The notes: generated by a model not told the origin, from the sequence alone. Positions 52,500-61,249 are shown, numbered from the stretch's first letter. The stretch: 64,000 bases of DNA from JBEKTY01 sp049515555 (GCA_049515555.1 JBEKTY010000051.1:1-64000); one strand, 5' to 3'. Numbers and translations: made by a program.

Positions 52500-55400
52500 T
52501 TACTTCTCCACCTGTACCTTGGCCAAGTCGTGCGACTCGCTGCGGCCGACCAGCGGCACGGCCTTTATCGTCAGCCGCTCGTCCTTGGTTCCCCAGCCTT
52601 GATAGATCAAGGCCAGGACCTTGGTCCGCGTACTGGCCCGATTGGCGTCCGTGGCGAAGTAATGGGCGCGGATGCTGTATGTGCCGGCGGGGGCCTGCGG
52701 CAGAAGATACAGCTCGGGCCCGTAACCGGTTGTCACGTCGCGGCTGATCCGCCCGCCGGAGGCCGTCTGCGGGTGCGAGAAGAAGCACTCTTCGCCGTTG
52801 GGCTCGGTCACGTGCAGGTCGACGTCCGTGCCGTCGGTGTTCCACAGGATCAAGGCCGCCAGGTCGGCCGTATCGCGAAGCTGCGCGGCGGCAAGAATGG
52901 CCATCCGCGCTTGGGCATAATTGCCCAGCCGGCCGCTCGGGTTTCCGCTCAAGCGGCGGAGGAACCGCAAGTAATCGAGCTGGGCGATGTTGTGCACGTC
53001 GCCGAACCGCCCGTCCCACTGCCCGCCGCAGGCCAGCTCGTAGTACACGATCGCCATGTCGGTGTTGCCCAGTTGCTCCAGGCAATGGGCCAGGGCGTGG
53101 AAGGTGACGGGCTCGAAGGTGCGCGCCACGGCCGCCCGGCGAAGCAGGTGATAGGCCGCGCCCGGCCGCCCCCAGGCGATCGAGGCAAAGGCCACGTCGC
53201 GGGCCAAGGCCGCATCGCCCGGCCGATCCTCGACCAGCGAGCTTAACGCCCGCAGCGCGTCGTCGGGGCTGGAGTTCTGCCAGCGGCGCTCCGCTTCGCC
53301 GGCGAGCGTGTCGTAGTCCGGCGCGCCGCTCCGCCAGGGCTGCCTGAAGTTTTCGGGCAGGTCCTTCTGCATGCGAAGCTTGCAGTGCAGCTCGGGCGGC
53401 ACGATCTGGAAAGCCTCGGCCGGCAGGCCCTCCAAGGCGATGCCCAGCGCGGCCGGCAGATCGAACCGCACCTGCTCGTTCCGGCCCAGCTTGCGGTACC
53501 AGTCCATGAACAGCGTCTTGGCGTCGGCGGCCGCGCCGGGCCGCTCGGCGGCCTCGACCACGGCCGCGGCCGGCCGATCCTTCACCACGAAATCGTCTTC
53601 CTCCGGCTTGATGTTATAGCGGGCATAGTCTTGCTCAGATTCGAGCATTAGCAGCGAACAGGTGCGGCCCGTGATGCGGAAATGCCGGGCGTAGACCGTG
53701 GCCACCGGCTCGGCCGCCTGGCTCAGGTCTTCCAACTGGCCCGTTGCCACCTGGCCATAGGTCCGCGCGGCCAGCTCCGAAGCGATGATGTGATCCACCT
53801 TCACCTGGACAGTCTGCGTGGCCGCGCCTTGCTGGAGCGTGAAGGCGATGGCGGCGCCTTCCTCCCGCGCCAGGCCCGACTGGCTGTCCAATCTGCCCAC
53901 CACCAACAACTGTTGATTGGGGAACACGAACCGCGGGCGGCCGGCCACCAGAACGTCGTGGCCGCCCTTGGCCTCCACGCCCGTCAGCCGCCAGGGCCGG
54001 GCGCGATGCGCCACCGATGCCCGGGCAACCTCCGCTTCGCCGACCACCGAGAATACCGCCCCGCCGGTCTCGTCGGCCAGCAGGGTCAGAGTTCGCGGGT
54101 CGCTGCCCGCCAGGCCGGTATGATAGGCGAACAAGGGGCCGCATCGCTCCGCTGGCCCTTTGGGAGAGGGGCTGGGGGTGAGGGCTTTCGACAAGGGCGG
54201 CCAACGATCCTCGCCCCAAGTCGCCGCGCCGTCGCTGAGCAGGAACATTTCCGGCGGCAGACCCTGGGCCTTCTTCCGCCAGGCAGGCGAAGCCGCCGCC
54301 TGAAGGGCCCGGCCCAGATCGGTCGCCCCCTCCAACGCCAGCCCGTCGGCGTACTGCATCAGGGCATCGACGTTTTCCGGCGTGTTGGGCACGAATTGCT
54401 CTTGCCACCAGAAGGTCTCGACGTTGAAAAAGAGCACGGCGAAGCGCTCGATCCGGTCGCGGTTGTTCTCCAGGGTCGCCCGCAGCAGCTTGGTCCACAG
54501 TGCGAGCTGCGGGGCGGCACTGAGCGACGTATCGACCAGGAACACGGCTTCCTTGGAGCCCTCAGCGGCGGGCGTTTCGGGCAGCGAAAGCCCCACGCGG
54601 GTGGCGAAGTAGTTGCCCGTCGCTTCGTCGGCGCCGGTGAGCATGAGCGTGCCCGGCTTGTGCAGCCGCACGCTCAGGGGCCGATCCCGCGGGTCGATCA
54701 GGCGATAGGAAAGCCGCTGGCCGTCGGCCAACTTGGTGGCCGGGGCGTCGAGCGACACTTCCTTGGCGTTGCCGGCGGCGACGTTGAAATCGACGATCGT
54801 GGCCGGCGGATGTTCCGGCAGATCGAGCCGCAGCTCCAGGTCGTCGCCGACGTGCAACAGATCGACGTCGTAGCCGATGACCACGCGGTGCAGCGACCGC
54901 GGGGCCAGCGGAAACACGCGGCACTGGAACACGCCCGCCCCCGACCACTCGACCAGGGCCGGATCGACGCGGCGGCGGACCGTCTCGCGGTAGGCGTAGG
55001 CGGCCTTCTCCTTGGGCACCATGCGGGCCACCTTGGGCTGCTCCCAACTGCTGCTCCGCAGGGCCAGGATCCGCTCCGGCGTCGTATCGCCTTGCGACAG
55101 CTGCTCACGCTTGAAGAACATCGAATCCTGCGGCGTGATCTGCGGGGCCTGGTATACCGTGCGGCCGAAGGCCACGAAGTAGGGCGAAGCCTCCTCCGGC
55201 AGCCGCAATTGGAAGTTGCCCTCCAGTTGCTGCCCGCGGTCGTTGAAGTAATAGAGATCCAGCACGACCCGGGCCCGGAAGCCGTCGATCCGCACGTCGA
55301 CCTGCATCCCCCGCAGCGGCAATTCCTCGCGGTCGCCCACCATCAGCCGCGAAGTATTGGGCACCAGCCGCGACGGCTTCCAGGTCTCGACTTGCTTCTT

Positions 55401-56660
55401 ATTAGCCAGCTCGGTGAGGTCGCCTGGCTTCTGGCCAGCCGCCAACGACGGCAAGAGGCCCATAGCGGTGGCCCCGCTCGCCGTCGGTTCCTTGTCCTGG
55501 TCAGCCTCCCAACTACGAGGGCTGACTGACAGCCCCAAGACGCTGGGCAGGTCCTCGTCGAGTTTCTCACTGGCGCTCTGCTGCTGGCCGCCGCCTTGCT
55601 GCTGGTCCCTGACCGGCCGCCGTGGGGCGGGACTGTTTATTCGGAAGTAAAGTGGTTCGGGAGCGCTTCGCTCTCGGTCGACGATTCGATCTCCAGAGAG
55701 GTTGGCCGGCTTCGCCGGCGGGGCTACCCCAGGAGTGCCATTGCCGTTGCTGTCAACTGTGCGCCCCCTGCCACGGGCGTCGAAAGTGACGCTGTCGCCT
55801 CCGGTCTCCCGATTCTTGCCGGGACCCACGCCCACGCCAACGTCTTGCCCCTTCGCCTTGGCCTCCCGGCCCAAGCTGTCAAGCCCGACCATCCCACCGC
55901 CTACACCGCCCTTCGGGTCGCTGGGCGTCCCGCCGTTCAGATGCACGGACACCGGGCCTTCGCCTTGGGATTTCGCGCTCCGCTCCGTTTCCGGCGGTTT
56001 CTCCGGCGCGGGCGAGCGGATGTCCGGGTCCGTCGGCTCCGTTAGATCCCCGAACTTGTCCGACACTTCGAGGCTGGCGTCGGTAGGCATGGCCTTGCGT
56101 TTGGTCGGCGAGGTGAAGACGGCCGGCCGGTCGTGTCCGGCGGATGGCTCCTCGTGTGCGACCCGACTTGGCGGCCTCGCCGTTTCTCCAGGCGGCCGCT
56201 CGGGGGTAGCTTGTGCCGAAGGGGGAGACGACATGGGGGCGAGAGCAAGGCTGCCTAGCGGCCGGAACGCGCCGTCGGGAACAAGATAGAAATACGCCGG
56301 CACCACAGCCAGCAGGAGCGTGGCCGCCACCAAGAGGATCGGCCACAGGGGTCGGCGCCGTCGCGGCGGCCGCTTGGCGACGGATGGCGGGGCGGCCCCC
56401 GCCGCCTCCAATTCCCGCAAGCGGCGCTCGACCGCCTGCCGCAGCCCGGCGGAGCGCTCCGGCAGGGGCCAGTTGTGGGCCGCCGTGCGAAGCTGGGCCG
56501 CCAGGGCCCGCTCGGCCCGCACCGCCTCCCGGGCCTGGGGCGAGGCCGCCAACTCGGCCTCCACCGCCGCCTGCTCCGAGGAACCAAGCTGCCCCAGCGC
56601 GTAGGCCGTCAGGCGGGCCGCCCGCCGCTGGTCTTCACCGTTTTGATCGTTCGTGCTCAT
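52500..56660 (-). CDS. Anti-sigma factor fused to VIT, von Willebrand A, TPR-like and DUF2135 domains
   Basis: 1386 residues. The N-terminal ~75 residues resemble anti-sigma zinc-finger-less leaders (AARLTAYALGQLGSSEQAAV). A TM helix follows at ~105-127 (LWPILLVAATLLLAVVPAYF), then a long Pro/Gly-rich stalk to ~450. A VIT-like domain (GMQVDVRIDGFRARVVLDLY) and a vWA domain (AVFLVDTSLSAAPQLALWTK, LEGATDLGRAL, MFLLSDGAATWG) come next. Repeat helices and a C-terminal DUF2135 (IDGTDVDLHVTEPNG-type, LILWNTDGTDVDLHV) end it. It overlaps the sigma gene by ATGA, so the two are coupled. The extracytoplasmic part probably senses or binds a partner to free the sigma factor. The Ser/Pro stretch near 54140-54190 reads through a CTCTCCC-type repeat fragment. 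Confidence 0.85.
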   Translation of the reverse strand: MSTNDQNGEDQRRAARLTAYALGQLGSSEQAAVEAELAASPQAREAVRAERALAAQLRTAAHNWPLPERSAGLRQAVERRLRELEAAGAAPPSVAKRPPRRRRPLWPILLVAATLLLAVVPAYFYLVPDGAFRPLGSLALAPMSSPPSAQATPERPPGETARPPSRVAHEEPSAGHDRPAVFTSPTKRKAMPTDASLEVSDKFGDLTEPTDPDIRSPAPEKPPETERSAKSQGEGPVSVHLNGGTPSDPKGGVGGGMVGLDSLGREAKAKGQDVGVGVGPGKNRETGGDSVTFDARGRGRTVDSNGNGTPGVAPPAKPANLSGDRIVDRERSAPEPLYFRINSPAPRRPVRDQQQGGGQQQSASEKLDEDLPSVLGLSVSPRSWEADQDKEPTASGATAMGLLPSLAAGQKPGDLTELANKKQVETWKPSRLVPNTSRLMVGDREELPLRGMQVDVRIDGFRARVVLDLYYFNDRGQQLEGNFQLRLPEEASPYFVAFGRTVYQAPQITPQDSMFFKREQLSQGDTTPERILALRSSSWEQPKVARMVPKEKAAYAYRETVRRRVDPALVEWSGAGVFQCRVFPLAPRSLHRVVIGYDVDLLHVGDDLELRLDLPEHPPATIVDFNVAAGNAKEVSLDAPATKLADGQRLSYRLIDPRDRPLSVRLHKPGTLMLTGADEATGNYFATRVGLSLPETPAAEGSKEAVFLVDTSLSAAPQLALWTKLLRATLENNRDRIERFAVLFFNVETFWWQEQFVPNTPENVDALMQYADGLALEGATDLGRALQAAASPAWRKKAQGLPPEMFLLSDGAATWGEDRWPPLSKALTPSPSPKGPAERCGPLFAYHTGLAGSDPRTLTLLADETGGAVFSVVGEAEVARASVAHRARPWRLTGVEAKGGHDVLVAGRPRFVFPNQQLLVVGRLDSQSGLAREEGAAIAFTLQQGAATQTVQVKVDHIIASELAARTYGQVATGQLEDLSQAAEPVATVYARHFRITGRTCSLLMLESEQDYARYNIKPEEDDFVVKDRPAAAVVEAAERPGAAADAKTLFMDWYRKLGRNEQVRFDLPAALGIALEGLPAEAFQIVPPELHCKLRMQKDLPENFRQPWRSGAPDYDTLAGEAERRWQNSSPDDALRALSSLVEDRPGDAALARDVAFASIAWGRPGAAYHLLRRAAVARTFEPVTFHALAHCLEQLGNTDMAIVYYELACGGQWDGRFGDVHNIAQLDYLRFLRRLSGNPSGRLGNYAQARMAILAAAQLRDTADLAALILWNTDGTDVDLHVTEPNGEECFFSHPQTASGGRISRDVTTGYGPELYLLPQAPAGTYSIRAHYFATDANRASTRTKVLALIYQGWGTKDERLTIKAVPLVGRSESHDLAKVQVEK

Positions 56661-57166
56661 CTCAGCACCTTGCAATCTTCACGCAGTTGTTTGATGGCCC
56701 GATGGACCAGTACGCGGACATTCCCCTCGCTGTGGCCGGTAACTTGGGCGATCTGGCGATTGGAGAAGCCTTCGCTCCAGAGGTCGATCGCCTCGCGCTG
56801 GCTGGCGGGGAGTTGCGCCACCAGTTGATTCAGGCGGCCGGCCAGGTCCTGCTGCTCGGCCAGTGCCGCCGGATCGGGCTCCCGGCCGGGAAACTCGGCC
56901 AACCCGGCCTCGCCGGCCGCAGCGAACTTCTGCCGGCCGCGGATCAGGTCCAGGGCCTTATTGCGGCAGACCGTGAACAGCCATTGCGCCTCCCGGCCCT
57001 CGAGCTCCTCCGCTGACCGCTCGCAGAGCTGCAAGAACGCATGTTGCACGGCCTCGCGGGCCGAATCCTGCTCCCCCAACAGCCGCAAGCTGTAACGGGT
57101 CAGCGGGACCTCGTATCGTTCCAACGCCCAGAGCACCCATTGCCGTCGCGAAGTCGCATTTGCCAT
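56657..57166 (-). CDS. ECF-type RNA polymerase sigma factor
   Basis: 169 residues. Region 2 includes ERYEVPLTRYSLRLLGEQDS, AREAVQHAFLQLCERS and QWLFTVCRNKALDLIRGRQ. Region 4 is LPASQREAIDLWSEGFSNRQ with the HTH IAQVTGHSEGNVRVLVHRAI. It directs transcription in response to the membrane protein encoded next (ATGA overlap). ATG 57166 is chosen because GAGGGCGGG precedes it. A promoter could not be located. Confidence 0.9.
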   Translation of the reverse strand: MANATSRRQWVLWALERYEVPLTRYSLRLLGEQDSAREAVQHAFLQLCERSAEELEGREAQWLFTVCRNKALDLIRGRQKFAAAGEAGLAEFPGREPDPAALAEQQDLAGRLNQLVAQLPASQREAIDLWSEGFSNRQIAQVTGHSEGNVRVLVHRAIKQLREDCKVLR

Positions 57167-57328
57167 GTCCCGCCCTCTTCGCCAGCATGCTGCCAATAGG
57201 ATAACGCGGCCGGGTGCCATCCGTTACAAAACAATATTCTAGCGAACCGGGAACGTTTATTGCCGCGGCCCGGAGATTTCGCGGGCAGACGCTTGGCGAA
57301 TGCCCACCGCGATGTCCTCCTCATAGGG

Positions 57329-57460
57329 AGAAGAAAAGGAGAAAAGGGGACAAAGGAGAAAAGGGGACATTCTACTTTTCCTCTTGGGGGGGAAAAAGGG
57401 GGGAAAAAGGGGACAGGGGGAAAAAGGGGACATTCTACTTTTCCTCTTGCAAGAGGTGCC
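57329..57460. repeat. AAAAGGGGACA-rich repeat tract
   Basis: Several partial palindrome arms AAAAGGGGACATTCTACTTT occur at ~57353-57378 and ~57424-57448 with AGGAGAAAAGG and GGGGGAAAAAGG words between. The matching opposite arm AAAGTAGAATGTCCCC lies at 57645-57661, on the other side of the RAYT remnant. Together they frame it as REP sequences do. Confidence 0.8.
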
Positions 57461-57480
57461 TCGCGGCAATAAGATCGGTG

Positions 57481-57651
57481 CATGGCGACAACCGTCCGCA
57501 AAGCGAAGCGGAATTGGCGGCCTTGCGGAAGTGCGTCGAACGGGGCACGCCATACGGAAAGGAGTCGTGGCAACACGCGACGGCAGAGCGCTTAGGCTTG
57601 GAAGCGAGCCTTCACCCGCGTGGTCGGCCTCGTCAATCGGAGATAAAGTAG
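57481..57651 (+). pseudogene. RAYT (REP-associated tyrosine transposase) C-terminal remnant
   Basis: The 56 codons before the TAG at 57649-57651 encode LAALRKCVERGTPYGKESWQ then HATAERLGLEASLHPRGRPR. This is the characteristic C-terminal end of Y1 transposases of the IS200/RAYT type (LR.S..RG.P.G...W....A..LGLE.TLRPRGRP). The N-terminal catalytic HUH and Tyr part is missing. It is flanked by AAAAGGGGACA/TGTCCCCTTTT repeats, supporting a family that spread the palindromes in this window. Confidence 0.8.
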
Positions 57652-57775
57652 AATGTCCCCTTTTTCGGTCCCTGTCCCCTTTTTCGGTCCCCTTTTTCGG
57701 TTGAAGATCGAGCGCGAAAGTCGGCGGTTGTTTGCGAGATTGTGGGGCATCTTGGGGTTGCATTTCAGTCAATTA

Positions 57776-58042
57776 CTAGCGAAGGTGGCGGTAGACATCG
57801 CCGCGGCTCCCGATCCGCACGACAAGTATCAAGAGCGCAGCGTCTTGAACTTGGTAGATGATCCGGTAATCGCCGACACGGATTCGGTAAAGGCCAAGCT
57901 GGCCTTCCAAAGCTTTTGTTCGCCGCGGACGAGGGTTATCGGCCAACTGGTCGATCGTACGCGCGATGCGCTGGCGGTGCGGTTGGGGGATTCTCGCAAG
58001 CGCGTCCGCCGCCGAACGTTTGACCTCGATTCGGTAGGCCAC
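57776..58042 (-). CDS. RelE/ParE family toxin
   Basis: 88 residues with the canonical fold: MAYRIEVKRSAADALARIPQ, then RIARTIDQLADNPRPRRTKA, LEGQLGLYRIRVGDYRIIYQ. The conserved Arg of RIRVGDYRIIY is typical of ribosome-dependent mRNA interferases. It follows the antitoxin gene by 10 bp on the same strand, completing a type II toxin-antitoxin operon. Confidence 0.93.
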   Translation of the reverse strand: MAYRIEVKRSAADALARIPQPHRQRIARTIDQLADNPRPRRTKALEGQLGLYRIRVGDYRIIYQVQDAALLILVVRIGSRGDVYRHLR

Positions 58043-58052
58043 CTTTCACCTA

Positions 58053-58304
58053 TCACGTCTTAACGCGCAACCGCTTCTTGACCTCTGCCCAAGGGATGCT
58101 TCCCTCTTCTCGCAGAGCCTTCTTGGCCGCGTTCAGGTCGAAACGATCCTCCAGCGCGTCAAGTATAGCTGCGTCCTCGATGGACACTAGGACCGCCACT
58201 GCCTTGCCGTGCCGACGGATGCTGATCCGGTCGCCCCTGTAGGCTACCGTGTTGAGCGCGTCGGAGATACCTTGCCGGAGCTGACTTGATTCCAGTGTTT
58301 TCAT
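58053..58304 (-). CDS. Phd/YefM family antitoxin
   Basis: 83 residues. N-terminal DNA-binding part LRQGISDALNTVAYRGDRIS and IRRHGKAVAVLVSIEDAAIL match prevent-host-death antitoxins; the acidic C-terminus (LREEGSIPWAEVKKRL) binds the toxin. It is translated first in the pair. Autoregulation through the upstream palindrome (58320-58345) is likely. Confidence 0.93.
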   Translation of the reverse strand: MKTLESSQLRQGISDALNTVAYRGDRISIRRHGKAVAVLVSIEDAAILDALEDRFDLNAAKKALREEGSIPWAEVKKRLRVKT

Positions 58305-58319
58305 GGGCTCTTTCCAGGT

Positions 58320-58345
58320 TTGTACTAATTACCCCTTTGGTACAA
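58320..58345. promoter_or_regulatory. Candidate toxin-antitoxin operator
   Basis: TTGTAC (58320-58325) and GTACAA (58340-58345) form an inverted repeat 15 bp upstream of the antitoxin start, where Phd/YefM operators are usually found. Two more TTGTACCA words with 12-bp period follow at 58425-58444. Confidence 0.45.
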
Positions 58346-58594
58346 TTATCGGCCGCTCAGCCGAGTGCGTCAAGTGAAACCGGACTGAACCGGATCTTCC
58401 CCGGAAATCCGGTTTGGCTTCGCGTTGTACCAGTGCTTGTACCAACTACCGGCAAACCGGGCATATTGCAGTCAATCCTAGACCAGATTACAAGCAAAGG
58501 GGGGAAATCGGGAAAGCCGGGGCCGTCGCCGCAAGTGCTTTTCCAGTCAAAAGAAAAGACCCGCTGGCAACTGGTGTCAACGGGTTACTGCGAG

Positions 58595-58667
58595 TGGAGA
58601 CGACCGGGATCGAACCGGCAACCTCCTGCGTGCAAAGCAGGCGCTCTCCCAACTGAGCTACGTCCCC
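58595..58667 (-). tRNA. tRNA-Ala (anticodon TGC)
   Basis: 73-nt tRNA. On the minus strand it reads GGGGACG, D-arm GTAGCTCAGTTGGGAGAGC, anticodon loop TTTGCAC with anticodon TGC, T-loop GGTTCGATCC, then CGTCTCC and discriminator A. Position 3:70 is G:U, the identity mark of tRNA-Ala. CCA is not encoded. Confidence 0.96.
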
Positions 58668-58780
58668 GCCTGCCAATATCATACTGCCGTTTTCCCGATC
58701 TGCAAAGCCTTCCCGGGCACCCCCGTTGCATGCCCGGCCAAACGCGGATAGGATTACCGTGGGGAGGATTCATACTGCGC

Positions 58781-58843
58781 GCGGCCAGGAATGCCCCGGC
58801 CCTTTCCTTGTTGTTACGGTGCGCATCAATTCAAACGCGGAAG
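58781..58843 (+). other. Conserved 63-bp block, copy 2
   Basis: Ungapped counterpart of 6736-6798 (GCGGCCAG, TTGTTACGGT, TTCAAAC in the same spacing). It ends 10 bp before the DUF3467 gene start, so it is probably in its promoter or 5' leader. Confidence 0.45.
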
Positions 58844-58852
58844 AGCATAACC

Positions 58853-59566
58853 ATGGCCGACGAACCGGCATCCGAGCATGGGAGCGACCCCGGCGGGCCG
58901 CACGGGGTATTTCAGAGTTTTCAGCACACGCCCGTCGGCGCCCGTGTTCCGGAGAAGATCGGCCGGGGGGCATTCTCCACCGCGGTGATGATCCTTCAGA
59001 CCAACGAGATCTGCGTGCTCGATTTTCTGGCCATGATGACGCAGCCGCAGCAGGTGGTGGCGCGGATCATTATGACGGTCGCCAGCTTTTCGCAGTTTCT
59101 GGCGGCGCTGCGGCTGAACATCGGCCATTATGAGAAGCAGATCGGCCCGCTGGCACAGCGGGCGGTCCCCGCGGCGGCGGGCGGTCCGCCGGGTGAGTCG
59201 CATGCGGCGATGCCGCCGCCGGGCGGCGCCATGCCCGGCTCCAGCGGGCCCGGCTCGACCGGGCCCGCCGGGCGCCAGGGCGAGGAGGGGTCGCCCACCC
59301 CCATCACGGAACTCTACGAGCGGCTGAAGTTCCCCGAGGAGTTGCTGGGCGGCGTCTTCGCCAACGCGGTGATGATCCGCCACACGCCCGAGGAATTCTG
59401 CTTCGACTTCATCGGCAACTTGTTTCCCCGGCCGGTCGTTGCCAGCCGCGTGTACATGGCTGCCGGCCGGATCCGCTCGCTGTTGGACACGATGGCCGGC
59501 TCCTTGGAGCGGCATCAGCGGTCCGGCGGAGGGCCGCCGCCCGCTCCGCCGCCCGAGAGCTTGTGA
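58853..59566 (+). CDS. Tandem DUF3467 domain protein
   Basis: 237 residues with two DUF3467-type units. Unit 1: PEKIGRGAFSTAVMILQTNE to ARIIMTVASFSQFLAALRLN. Unit 2: FPEELLGGVFANAVMIRHTP to SRVYMAAGRIRSLLDTMAGS. A Pro/Gly/Ser linker separates them. DUF3467 proteins are short, often fused or duplicated, and of unknown role. The gene overlaps no neighbour; the methyltransferase gene starts 7 bp downstream, suggesting one transcript. Confidence 0.75.
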   Translation: MADEPASEHGSDPGGPHGVFQSFQHTPVGARVPEKIGRGAFSTAVMILQTNEICVLDFLAMMTQPQQVVARIIMTVASFSQFLAALRLNIGHYEKQIGPLAQRAVPAAAGGPPGESHAAMPPPGGAMPGSSGPGSTGPAGRQGEEGSPTPITELYERLKFPEELLGGVFANAVMIRHTPEEFCFDFIGNLFPRPVVASRVYMAAGRIRSLLDTMAGSLERHQRSGGGPPPAPPPESL

Positions 59567-59573
59567 GCGCCTG

Positions 59574-60713
59574 ATGAAATCGCCGTTGGACCGGGGCGGG
59601 CTTCGGTTCTTTCTGGTCCTCGTCACCTTGCTCGCCGGGGCCTCGACCCACGCCACGATCCTGGCCGGCGTGCCTTGTATCCTGCTGGGCGCCGCGCTGC
59701 ACTTCTGGGCCAAAGGCTGCCTGCGACAGGACCGCTTCGTGGCCATGACCGGCCCCTACCGCTTCGTCCGGCACCCGTTCTACCTGGCCAACGCCCTGAT
59801 CGACGGCGGGATTGCCGTCATGTCGGGCGCGTGGCCCATTCGGCTCGCTCTGCCCGCCTGGTGGCTCGCCGTCTACCTGCCCGTGATGCGGAAGGAGGAA
59901 CGCCGTCTGACCGCGGCCTTCGGCTCGACTTACGCCGATTACCGCCGGCGGGTGCCGGGTCTGATTCCCTGGCGACGCCCCCTGCCGCGCGGCGGCCCGG
60001 GATTCCAGTGGAGCAATCCGAATATCGCCGACGGCGAAGAGATTCCCCGCGCAGTGCGGATCCTGGCCTATCCGCTGCTGCTCCTGGTGTGGACCGATCT
60101 CCGCACCGATCGCTGGGCCGTACTGGCCGACGGCCTGAAACTCCTGGCGCTCAGCACGCTCATAATGCTGTACGCCCTGTCCTGGGCACTGCGGCGGCAC
60201 CAGCGCCGCCGGCGGCCGATCCTGCCTCGGGCCGCGGGGCATCCGGCCCTGCGGGCCGCAGCCGCGCTGGGCATCCTGACCATCGCCGCCCTGGCCCCGG
60301 CGCCCGCCACGCTGATCGACGACTGGCTGCTGCCGGCCTGCGCCGCGCTGGTCACGCTCTCGGCGGCAATCTATTTCGAAGGCGGAAGGCCGAAGGCGGA
60401 AGGCGGAAGGCGGAGGGCGGAAGGCGGAGGCCCGGCCGGCCACCGCTCGACCGCGCGGGTTGCGGCGGCCGAGTGTGCGGCGCTGCTGGCGGCGCTGGCC
60501 GCATGCCGGGCACTGTGGCTGGCGCCCCCTGCGATCTTTCTCTACGCCGCCTGGGCCCTCGATGCCCGCTTGCCGGGCGGCGGCGGGCCGTCCGCCGGCC
60601 CGACCGGCCAGCCCCCGCCGCGCATCGCATGCCCGCCCCTCTACTACCTCCTGGCGGCTGCGGCCATCGTGGCCTGCGCGCTTCGGCTATTGGGCCTGCC
60701 TGCATCGCCTTGA
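59574..60713 (+). CDS. ICMT/phospholipid methyltransferase-like membrane protein
   Basis: 379 residues. The N-terminal ~180 residues carry the ICMT/PEMT pattern: GPYRFVRHPFYLANALIDGG and RKEERRLTAAFGSTYADYRR, the SAM-binding hallmark of membrane methyltransferases of lipids or isoprenylcysteine. Several TM helices follow (RILAYPLLLLVWTD, LAAAAIVACALRLLGL). The C-terminal half is extra and includes GGRPKAEGGRRRAEGGGPAG, encoded by seven GAAGGCG heptamers. Substrate unknown. Confidence 0.8.
   Translation: MKSPLDRGGLRFFLVLVTLLAGASTHATILAGVPCILLGAALHFWAKGCLRQDRFVAMTGPYRFVRHPFYLANALIDGGIAVMSGAWPIRLALPAWWLAVYLPVMRKEERRLTAAFGSTYADYRRRVPGLIPWRRPLPRGGPGFQWSNPNIADGEEIPRAVRILAYPLLLLVWTDLRTDRWAVLADGLKLLALSTLIMLYALSWALRRHQRRRRPILPRAAGHPALRAAAALGILTIAALAPAPATLIDDWLLPACAALVTLSAAIYFEGGRPKAEGGRRRAEGGGPAGHRSTARVAAAECAALLAALAACRALWLAPPAIFLYAAWALDARLPGGGGPSAGPTGQPPPRIACPPLYYLLAAAAIVACALRLLGLPASP
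60378..60426. repeat. Heptamer array inside a reading frame
   Basis: Seven units GAAGGCG, GAAGGCC and GAGGGCG at 7 bp period, followed by a degenerate eighth. Related to the 12051-12113 array. It keeps the methyltransferase gene open because 21 bp equals seven codons. Confidence 0.9.
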
Positions 60714-60741
60714 ATCTGTTATACCGCCCGGCTCAGAACCG

Positions 60742-61122
60742 CTATTTCTTCTTCGCGTCGCGAAGAATTGGCGACTCGGCAAGGGTGAACAGAACCACCT
60801 CCTCGCCGGTTACGGTGCTGATGTCATGGTGCAGGGTCAGCACCTTGACGCCGGTGATCTCCTGGACCATGGCTTCCATGACCGGGCGGGCCGTTTCGAT
60901 CAGATGGGTCCGCACTTCCTTGAGCAGGTCCCGCCCCTTCTCGGCCGACAGCGACTTGACCAGATGCTGTTCGGCCGCGGTCAACACGCCCTTAAGGCGG
61001 ACCACCAGCAGATCGCCGAGCAGGTGTGCGTAAATCTCCTTGGGCCCCCGGCCCATGTAGTCCTGCTCGAAGCGACTAACCCCTTCACAAATGGCGCCTT
61101 CGATTTCTCCCTGGGTTCTCAT
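60742..61122 (-). CDS. MpsC (DUF2294) family protein
   Basis: 126 residues. EGAICEGVSRFEQDYMGRGP, LLVVRLKGVLTAAEQHLVKS and MVQEITGVKVLTLHHDISTV match the small MpsC/DUF2294 family, linked to membrane-potential generation in some bacteria. ATG 61122 is chosen because GGGAG lies just upstream. Divergent from the RNA-element/MpsC/CsrA block, and a second family member lies at 61768. Confidence 0.82.
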   Translation of the reverse strand: MRTQGEIEGAICEGVSRFEQDYMGRGPKEIYAHLLGDLLVVRLKGVLTAAEQHLVKSLSAEKGRDLLKEVRTHLIETARPVMEAMVQEITGVKVLTLHHDISTVTGEEVVLFTLAESPILRDAKKK

Positions 61123-61249
61123 ACTGCTCCCGCCGATCGGGGGGATAACCAAGCGAAAGTTCTTGATGGTTTACGGAACATAAGCCATTAAATCCTCCAG
61201 CGATGCTGGTGATAATGATACTAAATTTGGAAGAAATGGAAAAGTGCTA

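Noticed and set aside
57257..57772. Minus-strand open frame across the RAYT remnant region
   Set aside because: It reads through G-rich repeat DNA; the plus-strand RAYT C-terminus is clearly the source.
58384..58852. Open frame upstream of the DUF3467 gene running antisense through tRNA-Ala
   Set aside because: The residues ETTGIEPATSC are the well-known translation of a tRNA on the opposite strand; the real start is ATG 58853.
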